Assembly: GCA_004799545.1 (NCBI GenBank)
Contig: SSMU01000023.1
Location: forward strand, 372,001-436,000
DNA from: Phenylobacterium sp.
GTDB taxonomy: Bacteria; Pseudomonadota; Alphaproteobacteria; Caulobacterales; Caulobacteraceae
Length of the DNA: 64,000 nt
Direction of reading: 5' to 3'
Within the stretch, counting starts at the first letter, position 1. Each line of letters opens with the position of its first letter. Positions 31,538 to 38,730 of this stretch are shown one piece after another. The notes beneath the pieces were generated by a model. The model did not search any database and had not been told where the DNA came from. It worked only from the letters and a program-made list of their open reading frames with translations. The position numbers were made by a program, and so were the translations under genes.

Positions 31538-32200
31538 TCACGAGGCGGATGGGCGGGTGATGAGGGCGGAGTAGATGACCGCGGCCAAGGCCGGGCCGGC
31601 GGCGCAGGCGATCATGAGGGCGTAGAGGACGGGGTTGGCTTGCGGGCCGGCCGGCAGCAGCAGGCCGGCGGCGGCCAGGACCACGGCGGCCAGCACCAGC
31701 AGCCGCCCGGCGAACCGATGGGTCTTGTCCCAGACGCGCTCGTCGGCGACGGTCCAGGGCGTGCGCAGGCCGAACAGCGGGTTGTGGCGCAGCTTCCCCA
31801 GCCAGTTGCCGGTGACGAAGATCACCACCGCCGCATAGAGGTCGCTGCAGCGCGCGACGTCGAGCGGCAGGCCGAGGTTGGCCGCCACCAGCAGAATCTG
31901 GCTGAACAGCATGTTGCCGAGCACCACCATCCAGATCGCGGTCCAGGCCACCGCCGAGCGCTCCAGCCGCGACCGCGCCGGCATCAGGGTCGGCGCGAGC
32001 GCGAAGAAGGCGGTGAGCGCGAAGCCGATCGCCGGCACGATCAGCAGCGCCGGGAGGCGATCGAGGTAGCCCGCCGGATCGCCATGGATGTCCCAGCGGA
32101 CGGCGAGTTGGGTGGGCAGGTAGGCCCAGGCGAGGCCCGCGAGCGCCAGCATGGCGCCGAGGGTCCCGCCCGAGACGAGGAGCTGCTTGCGAACGTTCAC
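31538..32200 (-). CDS. sdpI: SdpI family integral membrane protein
   Basis: 220 residues with about six membrane helices. The N-terminal part (YLPTQLAVRWDIHGDPAGYLDRLPALLIVPAI, about 28-59) is the DUF1648 signature. NPLFGLRTPWTVADERVWDKTHRFAGRLLVLAAVV (about 138-173) is the SdpI signature. In Bacillus, SdpI gives immunity to the SdpC killing factor and sequesters the repressor SdpR at the membrane. Here the start overlaps the end of an SdpR-like repressor gene by four bases, so the same membrane-sequestration switch is plausible. No SdpC toxin gene is nearby. Inner membrane. Confidence 0.9.
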   Translation of the reverse strand: MNVRKQLLVSGGTLGAMLALAGLAWAYLPTQLAVRWDIHGDPAGYLDRLPALLIVPAIGFALTAFFALAPTLMPARSRLERSAVAWTAIWMVVLGNMLFSQILLVAANLGLPLDVARCSDLYAAVVIFVTGNWLGKLRHNPLFGLRTPWTVADERVWDKTHRFAGRLLVLAAVVLAAAGLLLPAGPQANPVLYALMIACAAGPALAAVIYSALITRPSAS

Positions 32201-32484
32201 TCAGGGTCTCCAGGCTTGCGGCCAGCCTTCAGCCGGAAGGCGTCGAACAGCGCCATCAGCGCCTCCTCCAGCACGGTGATGTTCAGCCGGTAGGTGATGG
32301 TGGTCCCGCTCCGCTCGGTCTCGACCAGACCCGCGGCGCGCAGCACGTTGAAGTGGCCCGACAGGGTCGGCTTGGAGATCTTGAAGTGCTCGGCGATCTC
32401 GCCCGCGCTCATCTCCCGCTCGCGCAGCAGCTCGAGGATGCGGCGCCGGGTGGGGTCGGCGAGGGCTTTGTAGACTTCAGGCAT
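32197..32484 (-). CDS. sdpR: ArsR-type autorepressor, SdpR family
   Basis: 95 residues, a single winged helix-turn-helix: VYKALADPTRRRILELLREREMSAGEIAEHFKISKPTLSGHFNVLRAAGLVETERSGTTITYRLN (about 4-68). It has no metal-binding cysteines, so it is not a metal sensor, and fits the SdpR autorepressor subgroup. It precedes and overlaps sdpI. A 10-bp-arm palindrome lies 12-35 bp upstream of its start and is the likely operator for autorepression. Confidence 0.92.
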   Translation of the reverse strand: MPEVYKALADPTRRRILELLREREMSAGEIAEHFKISKPTLSGHFNVLRAAGLVETERSGTTITYRLNITVLEEALMALFDAFRLKAGRKPGDPE

Positions 32485-32495
32485 GGGCTCGCTAA

Positions 32496-32519
32496 TTCGT
32501 TATTTTGGCAAATAGCGAA
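32496..32519. promoter_or_regulatory. Palindromic operator upstream of sdpR
   Basis: TTCGTTATTT (32496-32505), centre TGGC, AAATAGCGAA (32510-32519). The arms match at nine of ten positions. It lies 12 bp before the sdpR ATG in a locally AT-rich patch, as expected for an ArsR-family dimer site overlapping the promoter. Binding by SdpR is inferred. Confidence 0.6.
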
Positions 32520-32583
32520 ATATTGGAAGGTTGGCAAGCCGGCATCCGCGCGGAGGTCAGGCCGTCCGCGGATTGGAGGTCGC

Positions 32584-32648
32584 AAACCTGCGACGCGAAA
32601 GGCGGCGAAGCCCGTGGCCCGCCAGCGGGCGATGCAGGCAGCCTGAGG
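32584..32648 (+). pseudogene. Remnant: diverged copy of the methyltransferase 3' end
   Basis: These 65 bases align without gaps to 30886-30950, the last codons and stop of the methyltransferase, with 55 identities by eye. In frame they encode KPATRKAAKPVARQRAMQAA plus stop, against KPAPRKVAKPVARKRAMQAA plus stop in the intact gene. Seven of the ten differences are synonymous, so the copy evolved as coding sequence for some time. No homology to the rest of the methyltransferase is seen upstream, where the sdpR promoter now lies. Confidence 0.75.
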
Positions 32649-32666
32649 CGGACCAGGCCTGCGCGC

Positions 32667-33716
32667 CTAGAAGCCCAAGGCCACCGCCAGCCCTCCGCCC
32701 GCCAGGCCGAACAGCACCACCGCGCCTGCGACCACAGCCAGGATGCGCGGCGGGAATGACCGCGACAGCATCGCCATCGACGGCAGGCTGATCGGCGGCA
32801 GGGTCATCAGCAGCGCGCCCGCCGGCCCTGCGCCGACACCCAGCGAGAGCATGGCCTGGATGATCGGCACTTCGCCGGCCGTGGGAATCACGAACAGCGC
32901 GCCGACCACCGCGAAGGCCACGATCCATTGGATGTGGTTGCCGATGTCCGGTCCGACGGTCGGGAACAGCCAGGCGCGCCCGGCGCCCAGCAGCAGGACC
33001 AGGACGATGTATTCCGGGACCAGCTGCAGCGTCATGCGGCCGAGGATCAGCAGCCATCTCCGGAACGGCCCCGCCTGCGGCGCGGCCATCAGCTCGGCGG
33101 CCGCCGTCTCCGCCTGGGCGGCCTCGCGCGCCGAGGTGAGGCGGTTGGCCAGGTAGCCCAGGCCGAACACCATGATCACGCCGAGCACCAGCCTGAGCGC
33201 CGTCCAGCGCCACCCCAGGACGAAGCCCATGAAGACCAGGGTCGCCGGGTTCAGCACCGAATTGCCGAGCCAGAAGGCGACCGCCCCGCCAGCCGAGGCC
33301 TGCTGCCGGCGCAGCCCCACCACCACCGGCGCCGCGCAGCAGGTGCACATCATCCCGGGCAGGGCGAGCAGGCCCCCCGCCACCACGCTGCCGAACCGCG
33401 TCCTGCCCAGCAGCCGCGCCACCCAGTCGGCGGGCAGCAGCGCCTGGACCCCCGACCCGAGCAGCAGGCCCAGCACCATCGCCTTCCAGATCGCCTTGCC
33501 GTAGGCCAGGGCGTAGGCCTCCGCCGCCGCCCACGAGGCGGCCGGCGCATGGGCCGCCTTGCCCATCAGGATCGATTGGCCGATCGAATGGCCGGACGCC
33601 GCCACGAAGGCGCGGTCCCAATAGGGCAGCCACTTCACGTAGAGGAGGCCGCCGACCGCCAGCGCGGCGAACAGGATCCAACGCAGCGTCGGGCTGAGGC
33701 TTCGGGCTTCTGACAA
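32667..33716 (-). CDS. Permease of the ArsP/DUF318 (PF03773) type
   Basis: 349 residues from a TTG start at 33716 with AAGGA upstream. About eight membrane helices are arranged in two halves. MMCTCCAAPVVVGLRRQQASAGGAVAFWLGNSVLNPATL (about 121-159) is the conserved first-half signature with a CTCC cysteine cluster, and AVVGALFVIPTAGEVPIIQAMLSLGVGAGPAGALLMTLPPISLPSM (about 270-315) is the second. Family members include organoarsenical efflux permeases and uncharacterised transporters. No ars genes are adjacent, so the substrate is unknown. Confidence 0.85.
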   Translation of the reverse strand: MSEARSLSPTLRWILFAALAVGGLLYVKWLPYWDRAFVAASGHSIGQSILMGKAAHAPAASWAAAEAYALAYGKAIWKAMVLGLLLGSGVQALLPADWVARLLGRTRFGSVVAGGLLALPGMMCTCCAAPVVVGLRRQQASAGGAVAFWLGNSVLNPATLVFMGFVLGWRWTALRLVLGVIMVFGLGYLANRLTSAREAAQAETAAAELMAAPQAGPFRRWLLILGRMTLQLVPEYIVLVLLLGAGRAWLFPTVGPDIGNHIQWIVAFAVVGALFVIPTAGEVPIIQAMLSLGVGAGPAGALLMTLPPISLPSMAMLSRSFPPRILAVVAGAVVLFGLAGGGLAVALGF

Positions 33717-33777
33717 CCGGGCGATCCTTCAGGAAGCGGGGCAGGAAGGGGGAAATCGGGTCCGGCAGCGCCCGGGC

Positions 33778-34227
33778 TTAGAGACCGCCGAGCGCCGTCA
33801 AAGCCTCACGGCGTTCGGCATAGCGACCACTGAGGGAGGTCGTCGTCAAGAAGGTCTCGAGGATTTCCAGCGCCAGATCCGGCGGCGTGAAATCAGCGCC
33901 GAGCGCCAGGACATTGGCGTCATTGTGCTCCCGCGTCGTTCTGGCCATCTCGACGCTGCCGCACAGCGCGGCGCGGATGTTTTTATAGCGGTTGGCGGCC
34001 ATGGCCATCGCCTGACCTGACCCGCAGATCAACACGCCGAATTGGGTCGGATTTGAACCGAATTCCGTGGCCAATGTCCTGGCGTAGTCCAGCGCATCGC
34101 AACGTTCGGCGCTGTGAGTCCCCAGATCCCTGACTTCATAGCCATGCTGTTCCAGCCAGCCGATGAGTTGAACTTTCAGGGGAAAGCCGCGGTGGTCGGA
34201 CGCGATCGGAATGACGGGCTTGGTCAT
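33778..34227 (-). CDS. rpiB: RpiB/LacA/LacB family sugar-phosphate isomerase
   Basis: 149 residues from the ATG at 34227. PIASDHRGFPLKVQLIGWL (about 6-24) and GVLICGSGQAMAMAANRYKNIRAALC (about 64-89) carry the catalytic Cys of CGSG and the anion-binding loop. REHNDANVLALGAD (about 98-111) holds the conserved His/Asn. It interconverts ribose-5-phosphate and ribulose-5-phosphate, or a related sugar phosphate. Compared with neighbours the codons look less GC-extreme (TTG, ACA, TTT appear). It sits just beyond the 3' end of a tRNA-Ser gene, a classic site for acquired DNA. Confidence 0.9.
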   Translation of the reverse strand: MTKPVIPIASDHRGFPLKVQLIGWLEQHGYEVRDLGTHSAERCDALDYARTLATEFGSNPTQFGVLICGSGQAMAMAANRYKNIRAALCGSVEMARTTREHNDANVLALGADFTPPDLALEILETFLTTTSLSGRYAERREALTALGGL

Positions 34228-34323
34228 GCCCGCATCATGGCCCTTCGCGCCGGGCGCCAATAGCCGCGCGTTGCGCGCCGGGCTCCCGCCGGCACGAAAG
34301 CTCGGCGAACCCATCCTGAGGCA

Positions 34324-34413
<90 letters not shown>

Positions 34414-34526
34414 GAGCCGGTGCGGGGCGCCAGGTCTGGGGGCCCGCCGAGTGAGCGGCGGAACCTAGTCAAAGGGCTTCGCCGCTGCAAGCGCCGGATG
34501 CGCGGCCGGCTAGCGCCGGCGGCGCG

Positions 34527-34949
34527 TCACTTCGGCCAGAGCACCATCTGGGTGCAGCGGAACAGGGCCATGGCCTTGCCGGTGGTCTCGTTGACCGCCT
34601 CGGCGTCCCACACCTGGGTCATGCGGCCGCCGTGGACCAGCCAGGCCTTGCAAGCGACCGTCTCGCCCACCTTGGCCGTGCCTAGGTAGTTGGCCTTCAG
34701 CTCGATGGTGGTGAAGCCCGTGGCGCCCTCGGGCAGGGAGGCCATGCAGGCGTAGCCGCAGGCGCTGTCCACCAGGGCGATCACCGAGGCGGCGTGCAGG
34801 AAGCCGTTGGGCGCCATGTGCCGGCGCTCCGCGGTGAAGCGGCCGCGGGCCTTGCCGGTCGCTACCTCCTCCCACTGGATGCCGAGCTCGCCCGGAAGCG
34901 TCCCCTTTTGGCGCTCGGCGAACGCGTCCGCCTGGTTGCCGTCCATCAT
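34527..34949 (-). CDS. PaaI-type hotdog-fold thioesterase
   Basis: 140 residues. A hotdog domain with RRHMAPNGFLHAASVIALVDSACGYACMASLP (about 42-73) carries the N-G-x-x-H-x-G-like helix start with Asp61 as the probable catalytic acid. TTIELKANYLGTAKVGETVACKAWLVHGGR (about 79-108) is the second signature. Such enzymes hydrolyse acyl- or phenylacetyl-CoA type thioesters in the cytoplasm. Two ATGs in tandem (34949 and 34946) are possible starts, and the ribosome site is weak. It is the last gene of the minus-strand run but separated by 75 bp from the receptor gene. Confidence 0.85.
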   Translation of the reverse strand: MMDGNQADAFAERQKGTLPGELGIQWEEVATGKARGRFTAERRHMAPNGFLHAASVIALVDSACGYACMASLPEGATGFTTIELKANYLGTAKVGETVACKAWLVHGGRMTQVWDAEAVNETTGKAMALFRCTQMVLWPK

Positions 34950-35024
34950 CGTCGCAGGATCCTCGAGAGCGCCCTTCGCAGGGGAGGTGGGGGCGCGACG
35001 CCGGGGAAGGCAAGGCCGCGACGC

Positions 35025-37241
35025 CTAGAAGTTGGCGGTCACCGTCAGGCGGGCCGAGCGGGGCTCCAGCGGGTGCACCTGGAAGCAGCCGGTGGGCTGG
35101 GCGGCGTCGCACGCCGGCGGCGTCTCGGTGGGCGTGGCCCGCGACTGGTAGAAATAGGCCGCCGCGTCGGCGTGGCTGTCCAGGAGGTTATAGACGCTGA
35201 GCTGCACCTTCAGCGCCGGGTTGAGCTTGTAGCCGACGTCGAGGTTGATCTCGCTGTAGCCCTTGTCGCGCGGGAACTCGTCGCCGTCGCTGATCGGATA
35301 GGGCCCGAGGTCGCGCCATTGCAGGCCGCCGAACCACGGGCCGAGCTTGTCCACCAACACGCCGAACGAGCCGATGAAGGTCGGCGCATTGGCGATGAAC
35401 GGACCGTCCAGGCCGAAGCTGGCGAGCGTCTGGGCCGAGGCGCGGTAGCGCGCCCGGGAGACCGCCAGGTCGGTGTTGAACTCCAGCCAGGCGAAGGGGT
35501 GGTACTGGGCGGAAAGCTCGACGCCCTGGCGGCGGCTGGGGGCGCTGGCGCTGTCCTCCCCCTGGTCGGCGTCATAGGTCTGCTCGGAGTTGAAGTCCTC
35601 CTGGAAGACCGCCACCTGGACCTGGACCTTGGGGATGATATCGGTGCGCAGGCCGACCTCCTCGCCGGTGGCCGGCGACAGGAAGGGCGTGCGGCCGGCG
35701 ACGCCGGGAAGGCCCTCCAGCGGCACGGTGCCGAACACGCCGCGCACGTCGTCGGAGTGGAACCCGCGCCCGGCGCTGACATAGAGCTCGGTCCCGAACC
35801 AGGGGCCGAGCACCAGGCTGGCCTTGGGCTGCAGCAGGGTCTGGGAGGCCGAGCCCTGGAAGCCGGTGGTCAGGCTATGGTCCGAGGCCCAGTAGGCCTC
35901 CTCGCGCAGGCCCACGACAGTGCGCAGCCAGTCAGTCCAGTAGGTGGTGTTCTCCACATAGAGGCCGAGGTCGTTGAGCTTCACCCGGTCGGCGTTGCAG
36001 GCCCCGCCGACCGCGGCGAAAGCGGTGGCCTGGTCGGTGGCGTGGGCGTCGGCCGGGGCCGGCAGGCCGCCCGCCGCCGGCATGCCGGGCTGGGCCAGGT
36101 CGCAGTAGTCGAGGGCGGTGCGGCGCAGGGTGTGGCGGCGGTCGATGAACAGGCTGTCGTAACGGTCCTGGAGCCCGACGGTGGTGTCGGTCTCGACGCC
36201 CATGAGGGTGGCGCGCCGGGTGAAGGCCGCATCGCCGCCGAAGCTGGTACGGCTCTCGTCCTGCTGCTCCTGGTCGCCGTTGATGTCGTCGAACAGGAAA
36301 TGGGTGAAGTCGTTCCACAGGGTCATGGTGGAATGGATGGCGTAGGCGTTGACCGAGGCGTCCCACCGCTCGCCCGACACCCCGTAGTGGCCGGACAGGC
36401 TGTAGCGTTCCGAGCGGCTCCTGTCGGTGGGATCGAGGGTGCCGAACCGGTCGATCAGCCCGCCCTCGATTGCGCGCAACGGCTGGTCGGTGAGCAGGCC
36501 GCCGGCGCTGGAATAGGCCATGGCCGTCAGGCTGTAGCCGTCGGCGTCATTGCCGTGGCTGAAGCGGGCGGCGGCGTCGACCTTGCGGAAATCCTCGGCC
36601 GGCGACCAGGGGCCGTCCAGGTGGCTGAGGTCGAGCGCGCCCCAGACGCGGTTGTCGGCGTCGAAATGGTAGGTCCCGCCGAGGAAGGCTTCCTGGTCGC
36701 GCAGAGTGCCGACGCTCAGCGAGGCTTGGTCCTGCAAGTCGTCCAGCAACCGCACGTGGGTCGAGCCCACTGCGGCGAAATCGCCGAGGGCTGCGTAGTA
36801 GGGGCCCTTGGTGAAGTCGAGGCCGCCGACGATCTGCGGCAACAGGAAGTTCTGGTCGGAATAGCCCTGGCCGTGGGCGTTGGTCGGCCGGTTGACCGGC
36901 ATGGAATCGACGAAGCTGGCGAAGTCGGTGCCGTGGTCGAGGTTGAAGCCGCGCAGCAGGTACTGGTTGGCCTTGCCCTCGCCGGAATGGATGGTGACCA
37001 CCAGGCCCGGCACGGTCTCGTAGAGCTGGCCGATCCGGAAGATCGGGCGCAACTCCACCTCGGCGTGGGTGATGCTGCCCTGGCTCGCGCTCTCGGCCTT
37101 GCCCAGCAGGTCGGTGCGCGAGGCGGTGACCACGACCTCGCCCAGCGTCTTCGGCTTCGCCGCGTCGGCGGCGTCCTCGGCATGGGCGGCGGAAACCGCG
37201 AGGGCGGCCGCAACGAGGCCGATACTGAACTTCGCGAACAT
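35025..37241 (-). CDS. TonB-dependent outer-membrane receptor
   Basis: 738 residues from the ATG at 37241, with a signal peptide (MFAKFSIGLVAAALAVSAAHA). A TonB-box-like TLGEVVVTASR is at about 32-42. The plug domain is seen in LYETVPGLVVTIHSGEGKANQYLLRGFNLDHGTDFASFVDSMPVN (about 76-120) and a 22-strand-type barrel ends in aromatic F (RLTVTANF). It would import a metal chelate, cofactor or carbohydrate across the outer membrane using TonB energy. The ligand cannot be read from the sequence. It lies 13 bp downstream of the PepSY gene, in one operon with a second receptor. Confidence 0.92.
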   Translation of the reverse strand: MFAKFSIGLVAAALAVSAAHAEDAADAAKPKTLGEVVVTASRTDLLGKAESASQGSITHAEVELRPIFRIGQLYETVPGLVVTIHSGEGKANQYLLRGFNLDHGTDFASFVDSMPVNRPTNAHGQGYSDQNFLLPQIVGGLDFTKGPYYAALGDFAAVGSTHVRLLDDLQDQASLSVGTLRDQEAFLGGTYHFDADNRVWGALDLSHLDGPWSPAEDFRKVDAAARFSHGNDADGYSLTAMAYSSAGGLLTDQPLRAIEGGLIDRFGTLDPTDRSRSERYSLSGHYGVSGERWDASVNAYAIHSTMTLWNDFTHFLFDDINGDQEQQDESRTSFGGDAAFTRRATLMGVETDTTVGLQDRYDSLFIDRRHTLRRTALDYCDLAQPGMPAAGGLPAPADAHATDQATAFAAVGGACNADRVKLNDLGLYVENTTYWTDWLRTVVGLREEAYWASDHSLTTGFQGSASQTLLQPKASLVLGPWFGTELYVSAGRGFHSDDVRGVFGTVPLEGLPGVAGRTPFLSPATGEEVGLRTDIIPKVQVQVAVFQEDFNSEQTYDADQGEDSASAPSRRQGVELSAQYHPFAWLEFNTDLAVSRARYRASAQTLASFGLDGPFIANAPTFIGSFGVLVDKLGPWFGGLQWRDLGPYPISDGDEFPRDKGYSEINLDVGYKLNPALKVQLSVYNLLDSHADAAAYFYQSRATPTETPPACDAAQPTGCFQVHPLEPRSARLTVTANF

Positions 37242-37254
37242 CAAGCGGGCGGTC

Positions 37255-38730
37255 CTACTGAAAGCGTTTGTCGGGGAGATTGCCGGCGGGAAATCGGAGG
37301 ATCCGCCGCAGGTCGTGGGCGGCGCGCCGCAGGCCCAGCCAAACACCGGCCCCCACGCCGAAGGTGACCGCCGCCAGCAGGGCGATCATCGCCATCGCCC
37401 AGGCCGGCCCGCGATCGAAGCCGGGGGCGAAGTCCAGCCGGTGCAGGCCCATGTGCAGCCAGCGATAGCCGCGGGCGGACGCATCGACGCTGGCCAGCAG
37501 CTCGCCCGAGGCGGGGTCGACATAGGCGCGCCGCCCATCGGCCGTGATCACGCGCCAGGCGGGCAGCCGCACCGGCTCGTGGTGGGTGAAATAGTAGGCG
37601 TCGCCGGCGGCGATCATCCCCTGTCCGGCGACCGGGCCCAGCCGGCCGGCCGCGGCGGCCAGCGCCTGAGGCGTCAGCGACGCCGCATGGCCGCCGGCGT
37701 CGAGCCGCCGGCCATCGGACATGACGAACAGCCGCCCGGCGAAGGGCGCGAGACGGACCTGTCGGGCGGGACCGGCGGCCAGCCCCGCGATCAAGGCGGC
37801 GCGCGCCTCGCCCCAGCCGGGCGGCGGACCGGCCAGCCGCCCGGCGGTCGGGTCCTCGGGACTTTCCAGGAAGCCCCAGGGGTTCATCGAGACCAGGCCG
37901 CTCGCCACCCAGGTCAGGGTCAGCAGGCCGACGAAGAGCCCGGCCAGGTGGTGCCAGGCCATCGGCCCGCGGTAGGGCGTCAGCCGCGACGGCCGCCAGG
38001 CGGTCCAGCCGAGATAGAGGCCGCCCGCGGTCAGCAGGGTTCCGGCCAGCGAGGTCCAGATCACCACCTGCGACCAGAGCCGGCCGTCCTGGCGCAGGAT
38101 CGCCGGGTAGAGCCAATGGGGAATCGGCCCCAGCCAGTTGAGCAGCCGTCCCGCCGCGGTCGTGCGCTGCGCCAGCTCGCCGGTGCGGGCGGAGATGTAG
38201 AGGTCGGTAGCCGCCCGATCGGCGAGCCGCACGCGCCAGAAGGGGCGCAAGGCCTTGAACTCGCCGGTCACGGTCCACTGATCCCGCGCCACCATGTCGG
38301 CGCGCGCGGCGCCCACGCCGGCGCTGTAGCCCGAGGCGGCGGCGAGGGCCCGGTCGCGGTCCAAGAGGGCGAGCGGCGCGCCGCGGACGAGATCGAAGAC
38401 CTGCGGCGACGCCCCCGCGGGCCGGACGCGCAGCACCGGCGCGGCGCCCGCCATCTCCAGGCTCGCCGCCTCGATCGGCTGGGCGTCGGGGATGAGGCCG
38501 TCGAGGCTCAGGACCTGCGCCCGGTCGAGGGGCGCGAGGCCGGCCGTCCGCTGCGCCTCGGTCACCTGCGGCCAGTGAACGAACAGCATGACGAAGCCGG
38601 ACAGGCACCAGAGCAGCATCAAGCCGCCGACCGCGATTCCGAGGTAGCGGTGGGCCACCACCAGCCAGCGCGGGGCCAAGGCCCTGCGCCGTCCGGTCGG
38701 GACCTCAGAAGGCGTAGCTGTAGGCGACAT
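37255..38730 (-). CDS. PepSY-associated transmembrane protein
   Basis: 491 residues with four membrane helices: RYLGIAVGGLMLLWCLSGFVMLFV (about 28-51), SQVVIWTSLAGTLLTAGGLYLG (about 217-238), HHLAGLFVGLLTLTWVASGLVSMNPW (about 260-285) and AMAMIALLAAVTFGVGAGVWLGL (about 444-466). PepSY-like extracytoplasmic regions lie between (for example AYVDPASGELLASVDASARGYRWLHMGLHRLDF). Histidines in and near the helices (HR, HH, HMGLH) resemble the haem or metal ligands of siderophore-reductase-type PepSY proteins. Its first 26 bases overlap the upstream receptor gene. A role in reducing or releasing metal from a chelate taken up by the two receptors is inferred. Confidence 0.88.
   Translation of the reverse strand: MSPTATPSEVPTGRRRALAPRWLVVAHRYLGIAVGGLMLLWCLSGFVMLFVHWPQVTEAQRTAGLAPLDRAQVLSLDGLIPDAQPIEAASLEMAGAAPVLRVRPAGASPQVFDLVRGAPLALLDRDRALAAASGYSAGVGAARADMVARDQWTVTGEFKALRPFWRVRLADRAATDLYISARTGELAQRTTAAGRLLNWLGPIPHWLYPAILRQDGRLWSQVVIWTSLAGTLLTAGGLYLGWTAWRPSRLTPYRGPMAWHHLAGLFVGLLTLTWVASGLVSMNPWGFLESPEDPTAGRLAGPPPGWGEARAALIAGLAAGPARQVRLAPFAGRLFVMSDGRRLDAGGHAASLTPQALAAAAGRLGPVAGQGMIAAGDAYYFTHHEPVRLPAWRVITADGRRAYVDPASGELLASVDASARGYRWLHMGLHRLDFAPGFDRGPAWAMAMIALLAAVTFGVGAGVWLGLRRAAHDLRRILRFPAGNLPDKRFQ

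Noticed and set aside
32353..32646. A 97-codon plus-strand gene ending in the methyltransferase-like tail
   Set aside because: Its first two-thirds are antisense to sdpR and its promoter. Only the last 20 codons are homologous to anything, so it is scored as a remnant, not a gene.
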